A stretch of 64,000 bases of DNA from Oncomelania hupensis. Lineage: Eukaryota; Mollusca; Gastropoda; Littorinimorpha; Pomatiopsidae. The stretch covers positions 66,467,983 to 66,531,982 of the forward strand of contig CM072521.1 of assembly GCA_036898135.1 (NCBI GenBank), written 5' to 3'. The position numbers were made by a program, and so were the translations under genes. How positions within the stretch are numbered: the stretch's first letter is position 1; every line of letters begins with the position of its first letter. Below are positions 1 to 13,000 of the stretch, one piece after another. The notes beneath the pieces are model-generated. The model worked only from the letters and a program-made list of their open reading frames with translations, was not told where the DNA came from and did not search any database.

Positions 1-374
1 AAATCATTACAGACACATCACAAGGTAAACAGTAATAATGTTTAAATCTTAAATGTAAAATAGATAACACAACACACTGGTTTTAGAGGGGTGACTGTCA
101 GAAAAACCAATACACTCAGCATGCGCTGTTTTTAGGGTCGCTCTCTCCCCCACCCTTCCAACACATCTTGGCTGTAGGTGACCGCCACACTTCCGCTGAG
201 AAAACAGCCCAAATGTCGCTCGTTCGGGTGACTAATATATATTTTAAAACGTAAACAACAACAACAACTAGTATGAAAATAATATCCTGTTTTAGGAACT
301 CATGAGCTCTACCATTTTGGTGGTGGTGAAACACTGTAAAAAGAATCATTACAGAAAGTTGATTCCTGTAAGAA

Positions 375-478
375 AAAAATCTCTCAAGTCACCGCCGATA
401 ATCGAACCAATGCAGTGCCAGGTGGACATTTTACATTGCAAGCATCTGACCACTTAATTACTCAGTTATCCCAGGTAC
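375..478 (-). mobile_element. tRNA-derived SINE head
   Basis: Read on the minus strand this has GAGTAATTAAGTGG (box A-like) and, about 55 bases later, GGTTCGATTATC (box B), as in the Pol III promoter of tRNA-derived SINEs. It does not fold as a complete tRNA in my reading. It lies just downstream of the third RNF25 exon, inside an intron. The body probably runs towards about 120, but its limit is not clear. Confidence 0.5.
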
Positions 479-505
479 AAAAAACAAACAAACACATCTA
501 GGTAC

Positions 506-3500
506 CTGTGCAACTCTTCCTCGCCCAGACCACGAGGGTTTCGGACAGTAATATCAGCCTCCACGTCAGGATACCGAGATGGGAATTGGAAGCAGAGCGT
601 CATACACACATACTTCTTGCTCTCATCATCACCCGTTGCTGGATGCAGCAACACTGATGCCCCCACCGGCTTGCCACTAGAAACACACATACAAATAATA
701 TGCAAAGCATGTACACAGTTATCATACATGGACAACAAAAATGTAATAAATATCTTGTTAAAAAAAAACAAAAAAAAAACTAGCAACCAAACCAACAACT
801 ATAACACTAATACAATTTTTGGGAATTAAAAAAAAAAACTCCTCTGTTCTGTGCAATAAATAATTATAATGTATATTCTCTCTCACATGTGCAGTCACAC
901 CTCTTGCTTTAAGAATTCTTGATCAGAACAAAACTACACAGTTTAACTGTTTAAATAATATAGTTAAGGTACACAAAAAAACAAAAATATTTTAAGTCTG
1001 TTTACGATAAATCCAGACCAACCCTAATTTTTTACCTGATCCTTTGGGATCATCTGGGGGAAAAAAACAACAGAAAAAAAGCCCAAAAAATCGCACCAAG
1101 GTGAAAAAGGTTTTAAAAAATTTTTTTTTTAAGCCGACCTTTCAACACTATTTTTTGTTGCTGATAGTTACAGTAAACAGATTTTTTATTTTTTTTGGGC
1201 CTAATTAGGCTAATACAACTTCACTTTTGCAAGCCCTTCGACCGGTATCTACAGAGTATAATGCCAGTGCTGTGAAGTTAACTTAATCTGCTTAGAGCAT
1301 TCAGTCTCTTATCTTTTTGCCACCAGAGAATGAACAGAAGCTTGTAAGCATTAATTAAAAAAACACACACAAAACCGCATCCTTTGACTATACATCTCTT
1401 CAAATTGCATCATTTGCATTACTAATTAGTTTCAGCATTTAATGCCAAGTGACATGACATAACATAAGCAATTCACTGACTCACCTGTCATCTCGTGCCA
1501 CTGTCAACTCGGTGATGTAGATTGACTCAAGCACAGCAAGCTCTTCATTCAGAATCCTGAAATGATACAAATTCAAATGGTTAAGTTTCATTACTTTGAT
1601 TGCAATAATTACAGAAAGTTTTGATGGATTGCAAGTTGAAGTTCAACGGAAAAAATAGTTGAGGTCTTTTGGAAGTTTTGACGGAGGTTTTGCTTTTGGG
1701 AAGTTTCAAAAAAGGATGAACAAAAAATTTTGCCTCCTGACAGTAAAACTGTCATATAAACATTAGGACTATGCAATCATCATCCATGAATTTTCACCGT
1801 GAAATTTGCCTCCCTTAACTCGACTTTTATTTTGTTCTGGTAAACTTTCTATGAATTGAGTGGCCATTGGCATTTCACAAAATAAACAATGTGGCAGCAA
1901 CTTTATTTGTCTTTTTTTCCATTTTAAATTGACAAGCAATAAAATTAGCAGTCTGATTAAAATTTAAATAACTTTCTCTCTTTTTTCTTAGCCATTACAA
2001 GTTATTCTAAAACAAGCAATACAACCTCTCCACATCCTCTCCTTGCAAAGAAGTACACATGAAAATTGTATATTAAGTGCAGGGATCAGTTTACTAGCGC
2101 GCCCTGCGCCATTGACGCATAAAAATAAAAAATGACCCATCTACAATTCTAGCCAGGGGCCGAATGGCGCTTCGATTTTTGGTACCAGTGCGCCACCACA
2201 ATAACAGTGCACTGTATTGGAGGCGACAAACGTGCTTTTGCTAAGGCAAGTTCAGCGATTGGCTATGAGGGCCCGGATGTTCATCTTTCAGCCAATAAGA
2301 AGTGTTGTACGATTCTTCCAAATCAGAATTTGCTATCATGTGCGCGTATGTTGTGTCCGTGCAAGGAGGATTTCGTGTTTTTCTTTGTGCCGCTTTGAAA
2401 ATGCCCCCTCCCCTCTTCTCCCCCCCCCCCCCCCCCCAAAAAAAAAAAAACCACCTAAACTTGAGGTAGGACAGTCTAGACTGTCGTTTGCTGCTGTTAA
2501 ACCACAGTCTACCGCCGCTAATCCTACGCAAGATGATTGTGTGAGCCCCGAGTCAAGTCAAAATACTGATCCCTGTTCTGGTTAGTGTTTTGTTGGTAAA
2601 CATGCTTCACAACACATGCACACTCACAATAATCTATTTTGTTTTAATTTCTGTAATAATATCTCCAGGTTATCTTTTACATGTACGTAAATTACTGCTG
2701 AAATCATGGCCCATTGAAATTTGATCTGAGGGGCCCAATGGCCCATAGCTTTTTTGTGTCAGGTTGAACCCTGTAAGTGTACGACTGTGCTTAAAATCAA
2801 TGACAAAAATTAAAAATAATAAATGAACAGCGCTATAAGGGTTTGATATTAAAATTAACAAAAAATACAATCTTTATGTTTATCTTGTTTAAAAATATAC
2901 AAATAGGTTATTAACATGCTCAAATGGGGCGAAACAAACATAAGGAATAGGGTAACACACTCACATGAGTCGCAAGGAGAGAGTATCAAGGTAGAGAAAA
3001 TAAAATCGTACAGTTATCTCACTTTATGTCGGCGATATCGTATCATATAATATTTAGTTCGGTACTTATTTTTCGGTATACCTTGATTTTATGTGTGGAA
3101 AATTCGATGGACCAATTTGGAAGTTTCAATGAACTTGAAATTGGAATACTTGATGAATCCATCGAACATGCAATTCGTCTAAACTTCCACAGCTCTACCA
3201 TTGCAATGACGTTATTTGCCTCAGCAGATTGATGAAGAAAACAAACACATGGGATTTAGGAGTAAGACACTTTCTTGTGGGATGCCACTGCAGATGCTCA
3301 CTTTTTGTGATTGACACCCATTCACTATAACTCGCTGACACTTGTTTGCCCAAAACTGAAATGTCTGTAATCAACGGTTTGTAATGGTTACTACTACATG
3401 ATGTATAATGTATTACTATTAGTCAGCTATAAAGTTCTAGTAAGACGTCCCTTATAATGCTCATCTGGTTGAATATCACAGATATTAGCGGTACATAAGA

Positions 3501-3831
3501 CCCAAATTACCATCATCATTGACAATAAACAATTTTACAAGACAATACTACAGGAAGGTCGAGGGTGGGAATAGAAGAGGTGGGCCGGGTGGTCGTAGTT
3601 TCACATTATCATCATGTTGAATCTTCGTTATGAAATACATTGCCACAGAGACAGAAAGTAGAGAATGTCTGTCGTCAGAGTAAAAGCTTAAGTAAAACAA
3701 ATAAGTCAGGATGTGTAAATGTTTACATTTATATCAACAATAGCAAATTGAAATAAAAATAGCGATGAATTTCACAAAGGAAATACTTTATACCCTTCAG
3801 TATCTGCTGTGCCGTCGTTGCATGTCGCCAT
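506..3831 (-). CDS. RNF25: RNF25-like RWD-RING E3 ubiquitin ligase, 5' part only
   Basis: Three coding exons were joined by hand: 3831-3794 (ATG, 12 codons plus 2 nt), 1556-1485 and 676-506. All have GT/AG borders and keep one frame. The first exon reads MATCNDGTADTEG, the second carries LAVLESIYITEL, and the third carries LLHPATGDDESKKYVC, RYPDVEADITVRNPRGLGEE. This is the N-terminal RWD domain of RNF25 (AO7): the LESIY start and the YPxxxPxIxxRNPRGL core are family hallmarks. RNF25 is an E2-binding RING ligase, known in vertebrates for ubiquitylation linked to NF-kB and to stalled ribosomes. The RING exons should lie left of base 1, as the last exon ends at a GT donor at 505-504. It shares a short divergent promoter with the DNTTIP1-like gene. 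The second P of the core YPxxxP is replaced (YPDVEAD), a mild oddity. Orthology is by recognition, not by search. Confidence 0.86.
677..1484 (-). other. RNF25 intron with a small TIR element
   Basis: AT-rich intron between RNF25 exons 2 and 3. Apart from the TIR element at 996-1181 and homopolymer runs near 755-840, no other structure is seen. Confidence 0.6.
996..1181 (+). mobile_element. Small TIR element, family T, copy 1
   Basis: One of three related ~190-bp sequences (others near 23078-23255 and 34475-34675). Left end reads GTCTGTTTACG, right end CAGTAAACAGA, so the ends are imperfect inverted repeats. The core shares ACCCTAATTTTTT and AAGGTGAAAAAGGTTT with the other copies. It has no coding capacity, so it is a MITE-like element; its superfamily is unknown. 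Confidence 0.6.
1557..2073 (-). other. RNF25 intron 1, unremarkable part
   Basis: AT-rich intronic sequence in which I see no gene or clear repeat. The same holds for 2780-3793, the other side of the TIR element. Confidence 0.5.
2080..2773 (+). mobile_element. Non-autonomous hAT-like TIR element, 6-bp target duplication
   Basis: Ends read CAGGGATCAG on the left and TTGAACCCTG on the right, giving short imperfect inverted repeats that start CAGGG. TAAGTG flanks it directly at 2074-2079 and 2774-2779, a 6-bp target duplication. Inside is an open stretch (about 2455-2585) with KLEVGQSRLSFAAVKP, resembling the low-complexity N-terminus of hAT-type transposases, preceded by a C/A homopolymer. No catalytic region is present. 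It sits in RNF25 intron 1. The hAT assignment rests on the CAGGG ends and the N-terminal-like peptide. Confidence 0.6.
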
Positions 3832-4049
3832 TTTGACGGCAAAGTACGAGTCTGCAGTGACCGGTGACGATGCATTGATTGCTTAAAATGTGTTCAATTA
3901 TTTTGTATGGATAAATATAGTATTATATCAGTTAGAAGAATTAAAATACGATAAATGCTCGCCTTTTAGCTTTATTTTAGTTGTTTTTGGATCTTCAGGT
4001 TCTCTCTCAAATTTAGTTTCGCACCAAAAGCTGTGTGTACATTGAGGAC
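3832..4049. promoter_or_regulatory. Divergent promoter between RNF25 and the DNTTIP1 gene
   Basis: The two start codons point away from each other, with 218 bp between them: the ATG of RNF25 at 3831 on the minus strand and the ATG of the DNTTIP1 gene at 4050 on the plus strand. Both 5'UTRs and the core promoter elements must fit here unless non-coding first exons lie elsewhere. TGACG motifs (CRE/ATF half-sites) occur near 3834 and 3864. The stretch is AT-rich in the middle, not an obvious CpG island. No convincing TATA box is positioned for either side. Shared regulation is inferred from the geometry. Confidence 0.65.
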
Positions 4050-7000
4050 ATGATGGATAATCAGCGTACTTCAAAATCCAGGTAGGAAATGCGGAGTCGA
4101 TTTCTGCTCCGATTTCTTAATGTTACCATGCGTTTGATAAAGCAATTATTAGTCTTTTGCAAAGCGTGCTTCTTTTGTGACATGCGATTGTTTTGCGCTG
4201 TTATTTTTTTGACGAAACTGAGCAAGTTGCGCGCTGGTTTGTCAGCTGTGTTGTCTGTTGAAACCATGAAGCAACACATTTCCGTGAATGCTGACAGTCA
4301 GTCGTTTATCGGTAAACACGGCACAGCTGCTTAGTCGACTTATGAAAATAACCGACGTCACTTTTGAGCAAGCTATTTTTATGCTTGATTGTAAGGTAGA
4401 TTCACAGCTACGGCGTGAATTAAATTGGAGCACCTAGATTCTGTTGATTTCAGAGAATCGACGCACGTTCTGTTTTACGCACTGTTGCTGTGTATTGTGC
4501 AGTGCAAACAGGTTGTCACGTCAATGGGGTACACGGGTACACTCCACTCATTTCTTTTTACATTATTTTTGGTTGCTTGATAACAGTTTAAACAGTTTTA
4601 ATTGGATGGCGTATACTGTTTTGCTGACGGAAGTATGTTAAAAAGTTTGGCACATGATCACTGCTGAGTGCTGTCTGCTATGATAATTGTCTATTGATAC
4701 GTAAAACTAAAAATAGCTGACTGCTTTATCATCGGTACACAGTAATCATTTTATTGCCTTGATTATTAATATGATTATTATTTAGCTTTTCCATCAATTT
4801 GTGCAAAGTTCCTGTATATCACTTTGTCAGGAATGAAGTTGACTTCAATTTGATGTATAGTATATTTCTTACACTTGCTGTAAGTACTTGAGTAAGTTTG
4901 TGAAGCTGAGTTTAGTGTTAACTGTTAACTTGAACTGAAGCACACTGAGCATGCTGTTGAGTTTTGCAGTGTGGAGTGAATGAGCAGAGCAAGCGACATC
5001 AAAATCAACATTATGTATATTACCATTTTGACATTTTTGTGTAGTTTTGGTGAATCCCGTTTTGGTTGTGTCTGCATCTTACTATTGTGTTTGGTAACTT
5101 GAGTGGGTTCATGACTGTACTGTGCATGGTTTTATTGATTTACAAGGGAGACAATGAGGTTTGTGTACCACACAGGTAGTATAATCTCCCCTAAGGACAA
5201 GGGCCTGTAGTTGTAGAACAGATCTTGGATATAATCCTAATTAGATGCTGGCCTCAGAGGAATAATGAAATGATTTGATAGATAACCCCCATTCCTTGTT
5301 GCCAGAGCTTTCATGCAGTTGGTGAAGTCATGCCATATTTAATATATATAGATAGCCCATTTTGCTGTGTTTTCAGTTGGTCAGCTTGGCTTGGTGAACA
5401 TTTTAAAAGTCACTTTATTTCCAAGAAGACGGCTGGATGAGGTCCTCAGGAAAAAAGCATGTTGACAGTTCATGCCAAAAAAGTGTTTAAAAGTTAGGTT
5501 CCTTCCACTTTCTGTTGGCAATCAACGAAGTTGTGAAAACTTTTTTGTTGGAATGAAGGAATGCCAAGGTTGGCCAAGATGCGCACCACAACTGGGGAGA
5601 CACGTGTGGACCCCACTGCAACAACGAGACAAATGACAGGGGTCTGAGACTCTTCGAGTTTGCCAGATACAACCATCTGATACTGGCAAACACGCTTGGT
5701 CTCCACAAAAAATCCCAACGATGGACATGGCACAGTCCCGGCGGGGAGCATCACAACCAGATCGACTACATCATGGTCAAGAAACGTTTCAGATCAAGCA
5801 TCAACGTTGGCAGGACACGCACTTTTCCAGGAGCAGACATCGGAAGTGACCATGATCACGTGATGATGTCTTTCCGGCTCCATTTGAAGAGAGTAAATAC
5901 AGCAAAGTGCACTAGACTGAAGTTCGACCTGGACAAACTGCAAGACCCGGAGGTGGCAGAAATATTTCAGGCCGCAATTGGAGGGATATTTGCACCAGTG
6001 CTCATTTTGGGAGCTGGTGAAGTAGGTGTCAACACCATGACCTTCACCTTCAACTCAGCTGTGGCAGATGCCGCCACGGAGATCCTTGGAAAGCACCGGC
6101 CAAAGAAGAAGCTGTGGATCACACCTGAACTTGTGGACCTGTGTGATAAACAAAGAGAGATGAAAAAGAAAAAGAACAACTCACAGGGAGCCGATGCCTA
6201 CCAAAAAATCAACAATGACATCCGAAAAGGCATGCGCACAGCAAAGGAGAACTGGATAGAAGATCAATGCCAGGAAATAGAGAACAATATGAACAAGAAC
6301 AACAGCAAGAAGGCCTACCAGACTGTGAAGCAGCTGACAAGTGTTAAACAACCCAAGGTCTCCACGATCCAAAGCAAGTCTGGCATATGCCTTACAGAAG
6401 AACAAGAAGTCTTTGACAGATGGACTGAGTACTGCTCTGACCTTTACAAGCACACACCAAACGGAGACCCATCAGTTCTAGCATGTCCTGAGAACAGAGA
6501 AGAAGAAGAAATCCTCCTAATTCTCCAAGAAGAAGTTGAAGCAGCAGTGCAATCGCTGAAGAAGGGGAAGTCAGCGGGAGTGGAGAACATACCCGCGGAA
6601 CTGCTTCAAGAAGGAGGAGAAGCGATGATTGACGCACTCCCATTATCTGTAACAAGATCTGGCAGGTTGGGGAGTGACCTACCATGGACCCAGTCGCTTG
6701 TCATCACTCTTCCCAAAAAAGGTAACTTTCAGGAATGTGAAAATTACTGCACCATCAGCCTCATCAGCCATCCCAGCAAGGTCCTCCTGAAAATAATAAT
6801 GAACAGGTTGAAACACCAAGCGGAACAAATCATAGCTGAAGAACAAGCAGGATTCAGGGCAGGGCGAAGTACCACTGAACAGATTGTCAACCTCAGAATA
6901 ATCTGTGAGAAATACCTACAGCGCCATCAACATCTATATCATGTGTTCGTAGACTTCAAAAAGGCGTTTGACCTAGTCTGGCATGCAGCTCTATGGGCAA

Positions 7001-10000
7001 CCATGAGAGTTTACAACATCAGCCCTAAAATTATTGAAGTCATCAAAAGCCTGTATGACAAGGCTACCACTTACCAGTGCAGTCTTCCACAACAGCGCCA
7101 TCGGAAACTGGTTCCGAACAACAATCGGTGTGCATCAGGGATGCCTACTCTCTCCAACACTCTTCAAAATCTTCCTAGAGCGCATCATGTCAGATGCCCT
7201 TGCAGATCACGAAGGCACAGTCAGCATAGGGGGAAGAGCAATCTCCAACCTTCGTTTTGCGGATTACATTGATGGTTTGGCTTGAGAGGAACAAGAACAG
7301 CTGGTACAGAGGCTTGACACCACCTCCAGAGCCTATGGAATGGAAATAAGTGCAGAGAAGACCAAACTGATGACCAACAACACCAATGGCATCAACACGG
7401 ACATCAAAGTCCAAGGCCAATCCCTCAACACAGTGCATAACTTCAAATATTTAGGAGCCATTGTATCAGACAATGGGTCCCGACAGGAAGTCCTCTCCAG
7501 GATCGCACAAACAACTGCTGCCCTGGCGAGGTTGAAGCCAATTTGGAAAGACAGGACTATCACTGTATCAGTCTACATTCCACGGTAAGACTGCTGCGCT
7601 CCCTTGTGATCTCCATCTTCCTATACGCTTGTGAAACATGGACCCTCGCAGCAGATCTACAATGAAGAATACAAAGGATGGAGATGAGGTGCTATAGAAG
7701 ACTTCTGGGCATTTCCTATTCCCGGCACATCACCAACGACGAAGTCTGAAAGACCATCACACAAGCCATTGGACAGCACAATGACCTGCTCACAGTGGTG
7801 ATAAAAACGGAAACTCCGATGGTATAGCCACGTCACCAGATCATCAGGTCTTGCAGAGACCATCCTGCAAGGCACAGTGCAAGGATGTAGAAGAAGAGGG
7901 AGACCGAAAAAGAGGTGGGACGACACCATTCGAGAATGGACTGGTTTGACACTGAGCGAAATCATCAGGGTTGCTGAGGACAGGGAAAGATGGAGTATGC
8001 TGGTTAAACGATCATCTGTGGTTCCCCCCACGACCTCCAGGTTGCGGGATAGGATAGGAAGGTGGTTTTCCTTAGAACTTCTTCATCTAGGTGTTTTCTT
8101 ATGCTGTGCTGTAGACGATACAGCAGCTGTAAAATAAAGCTTCAGAGCACTATTTTCTGTTGACCAGTTGGTGTAGAGTGGACAGACAGCTAGCTTATCA
8201 GAGTTAATAGTCACAGTTAATCAAGCTTGACTTGCTTCCAGTTGAGAGAATATGGTTTGAAGTCTCTGGGACTTCCTAGTCTGGAATACAGACGTTCTAG
8301 AGGGGGTATGATTATAGTTCACAAAATTGTGCATGAGTTGTATTACCATGTCACCATTTCATCTCAAATAAAATTGTCCGATGGTGAGACTACTAGAGGT
8401 CATTACGTATACAGTGCTTATTGAACCCCGCAACGAAACTCGCCAATTCCACAAGTTTTTTTTAACTAACATAATTATAACAGTCTGCAATAATCTACCA
8501 ACTGAGACCCTGTACAAGTTCAGTTGATGTGTTTAAAAACCATTTGGGTAACAGTTATCTTTGCTCCCACATGTTTGGAGTCTGAAGAACAAAAATATTT
8601 TTTCAGAATGAATTGGATGATAACCATTCCATGAGTCATGGTGGATGATAACCATTCCATGGGTCATGGTGGATGATAACCATTCCATGAGTCATGGTGG
8701 ATGATAACCATTCCATGAGTCATGGTGGATGATAACCATTCCATGGGTCATTGACTATCACAAAGGCTTAAAATGAGACCAAAGGCTTTTAGCCTGTTTA
8801 CCATACTATGCTATGTGATGATAGATGTGTGGGTTGATTGTGGTGTATTGTTGGTACTCATTGTGGCTACTTGGTGTTTCAGAGGTGCAGAGCCAAAAAG
8901 ACCAAGGAAAAGTGAAGACCCTCAGGCCAGGATACTGTCAGGGCGGTCGGCACCGCGAGGGACTGAGGTTCCCTTTGTCAGCAGCTCAGACTTCTTCCGC
9001 CAGCAGCTCATCTCCAGCGACAAAAGCACAGTGTCCGCATCATCTCACCCCAGAGTGGTCAGCCGCACACCGGTGTTCACAGGCCACAAAAGCGGTGGAC
9101 AGGTGGTGGTGCTGACTGCCGACAAGGGAGGAGTGTTGACCACGGGGGGTGAGCCCCCTCCCCACTCCCTGGCCCCATTCTCCCAGGCCAGCAAGAGCTC
9201 GTCACTGAGCCGTGACATTTCCCCGTCCCGCATCACAGCGCAAGTGGTGTCCGCCATGTCAGAGAGTTCTCAGCCCTTGCTGCTGTCAGCGCTGACTGGC
9301 AAGATGTCCGCGCCTATCATCGTCACGTCTGCCACACCTCCACCTAGGACGGACAGCGCATCCAGCAGGTCCCCCTACCCAGAGTACAGACGATCACCTA
9401 AGAACACAGACGCAGGAGTTCAGAGCCAAGTTCGTGGGGGTCAGTCGACCCTTGATCATTTAACCCACGTGGCAACCATATTCAGAGCGCAAGAATTCAA
9501 CATCAGATCACAGCTGGACATGCAGCAAGGTGTGTGCTGTGAATGGTGGTGGCATTTTTGCTGTTATTTGGTGGTGTTGTTTGAAACCCTGCTCTCTTTT
9601 ACCATGCATGTATCATTTGAGACAGTATGGGTTAAGCTTATAACTAAACTTTAGAGTTTAAAAAATTAATAATCTCAATAGCCAAAGAGGTTAGGAAAGA
9701 TTATTCGGGGCCAACTGGAAGAGTGGTTAATTTAACAATGAAAGAGTAGCAAGAAAGAGCTAAGCTTGTTGTAACAAATAGTGGTATTTCAGAACTTGCA
9801 TGTTCTCACGTCTCACATCTTTTCTCAATCGTAACAGTGAACTAATTTATCACACCCTCTATTAAACAATAAACATAAATCAACACAAATATAAAATTGT
9901 CAACAATCAAACGGAATAAATACAATTACTTCTGCTCAAGTCGTGTTGCAGAATATGCAACTCACAAGTAGCACACAACTCCCAGTCACCGTCGCCTGAA

Positions 10001-13000
10001 AAAGAAAAGGAAAGTTCTATAGTCACACTGTAGTTATGTTGACAGCATTAACATAACACCATCTTCAGTCTCTTCTCTGTCTACGTCATCTTCTTTTCTC
10101 TGCTCCTCAGTCTCACTTCCTTCTCCTTCTGTCTTTGCCGTATCTCCTCTTTTTCTCTGCTCCTCATCATTCTCTTCATCCCCCTCTTCCTTCTCCTCCT
10201 CGTCCGCCTCTATTTAGTCTCATTTTCTCCTCCTCATTCTCTTTTCTTCCGCATATTTCTCCGTCTTCTTCTGCATCCTCCTCTTCTTCTTCTCATATCT
10301 TCTTCTTCTTCTGTGTCCCTTTCTTCTGCGTCCTCTTCTTCTGCATCCTTGACTTCTGCTACTGCCTCCTCCTCCTTCTTCTTCTTCTTCCTCTTTATTC
10401 TTCTTCCTTATTCTTCTTCGTCATCTTCTCTGTCTTCTTTATCTTCTTCTGCTGCGTCTATTCTCGAGGCCCTTGCAGCCAGAGACTTCTGCAGACAAAA
10501 GCGCTAACAACTAAGTTTCTATACATACACTTTTGACCATTACATATACCCCTCCCCCTCTCTCCTCTACAGTACAATCAATTTCATCCATATTGAATAC
10601 AGTTAACAACATAAACACAAATTCTATAACTAATTATAACTAATTATTATCTCAATGGCACCAATTAATTTCATTCATACAAATAAATTTAATACTTTAA
10701 TACACTGCAATTGTAGTTTCAAATCAAATAATTATCTGAAATCAATGCGATATTCACAAATTACAGTGAACCACCATGTTCATCTCCTCCCCACTCCATC
10801 CTTCGCACTAAAATCAAAATTATTTAGTAATAATTTTTATTACATAAAAAATACAATATCATAATTTAATAACTACCATTAAATTTATAATACAACATTT
10901 CAAATAATAAACAATACATACCCGCAGACACAGCTGCGAGAAGTCCCGATCAAACTATTTGTAGTATAGTCAAGAAAAAGAATTATTAGATTTTCTTGAA
11001 TGTACCTTAGTGAACTATAATATGACCAGATCAACCAATAAAAAGTTAGCTCATAGAAAATTACCAATATCTTCTCACAAGAAACATACTAACAATGATA
11101 TAATGTTAATGGACCCAATTAACTATAAAACCGGTCAGTGACAATTAGCTAACAATGTCATAGGCATGAGGTCACTGTAAGATTTGAAATAATGAATTTA
11201 ACTATGTGGATCTTCAATATTTTCATCACTCGCTGTGAAATCATCGGAGCAGTGCTTTGTCATGATTGTGTTGACTGATGTTTGGTGTGTGTTTCAACCT
11301 TTGCACTACTGGTGTGTAGTGATAATGTCGACTGCTGGTGTGCAGTGGTGATTGTGTTGGCTGAAGTATGGTATGGTATGCATTTCAATGGTAGCACTAC
11401 AAGTGTGTAGTGATACTGTTGAATGATGGAGGGTGTGTATTTATTTGAACCTTAACACCACTGGTGTGTAGTGATTGTATGAACCGTCAAGTGGGGTGTA
11501 TTTCAGAGTTAGCACCACTGATGTGTAGTGATAATGTTGACTGATGAATGGTGTGTATTTCAACCTTAGCAGTACTGGTGTGCAGTGATAATGTTGATTG
11601 ATGAATGGTTTGTATTGCAACCTTAGCTGTACTGGTGTGTAGTGGGTGATTGTGTTGACTGATGTATGGTGTGTATTTCAACCTAAGCTCTACTGGTGTG
11701 TAGTGATAATGTTGACTGATGTATTGTGTGTATTTGAACCTTAACATCACTGGTGTGTAGTGATTGTATTGACTGACGCATAGAGTGTATTTCAACCTTA
11801 GTACTACTGGTGTGTCATGGTGTTGCAGGAAACCACAAGGCAGGGTCGGAGAGGAACAAGACGCCCTCACCAAAACCACTCCCTGTTGCCCGATCGCCGC
11901 AACAACATGGTCATCAAAGGTCCCCAGTGGGTTCAAGGTCATCACCAGCTCCAGGTCTTGGTCATGACATTATAACTTCCGTGTCAGGTGGCGGAGGCAT
12001 TCTGGTGAGTGTCCTAGTTTTGTGTTGTTTTTGGAGTCTCTAAGTTTTGAAGCTTAACAAATAGCTGACTCCTTTTGGATTTGTTAATTTTACAGCTTAG
12101 ATAATTAATCATTTGTTACACATGTGGGCAAAATTTGTTAGGTTTTGTTAGGTGACTTCTCTGTACAGAAGAATGATGCATTGCACTGTACTGCGTGTGT
12201 CGCTTTTTGCAAGGACTGTTTAGGGATGAGTATGTGGCAGCAATCTTCGGAGCTTTTGGGTTGGTTTGACCTAAAACATTGTCAGTCCATGGTAACACTA
12301 GATAACTTGTTGAGAAGTGTTAGTGGCGGACTGCGAAGTAACGTTTGGTACATTGATGATGACATGTTTGGTTGCTGTGACAGATCCAGAGTGGAGGACT
12401 AGGACTGGTGCAGCAACACTTACTCTCTGCTCCCCTGCCCACCGCTGCACATCCACCATCACTTTCATCATCACTCTCAACGCAGCAGTTCACCATTAAG
12501 GCAGCACCACCTGTGCCTACCACCAATGTTATGAGACTGTCCAACCCTGGGATGGCTGTCAGTCCAGGGCGGGGCAAGAAAAGCCCCGCCCCGCATGTCA
12601 CGTCTGTGGCCATCGGCACAGACCTCAAACACTTTGCCAGTCACGGCGCTCAGACCAAAGGCCTGCCCGATGGTGGCAGAGTGTTGTCCGATGGTGGCAG
12701 AGTGTTGGCCGATGGTGGCAGAGTGTTGTCCGATGGTGGCAAACTGAGCTCAGACTCTGGCAAGATGGGCCACGCCTTTCAGCCCCACAGAAAAGGTGGC
12801 GGGCAGTTAGTGAGTGGTGGGGCAATGACCGCTCACACGGAACTCGCTCCCAGAGGGAGCTTAGACAGTACCTTGCAGCAGCACCAACCATTGGCCAGCG
12901 TGGCCAGTTCACAGCCCAAGGCGCAGTTTGTCACATTGACGGCTCAGCCTTTAGCATCGTTGTCATCGTCATCATCAGCACAGACTGTGATACAAAACCA

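Noticed and set aside
375..478. A genuine tRNA gene
   Set aside because: Box A and box B are recognisable, but the acceptor and anticodon stems do not pair in my reading; better explained as a SINE head.
10135..10536. 133-codon Ser/Phe/Pro-rich frame
   Set aside because: Translation of the pyrimidine tract in DNTTIP1 intron 2; low complexity only.
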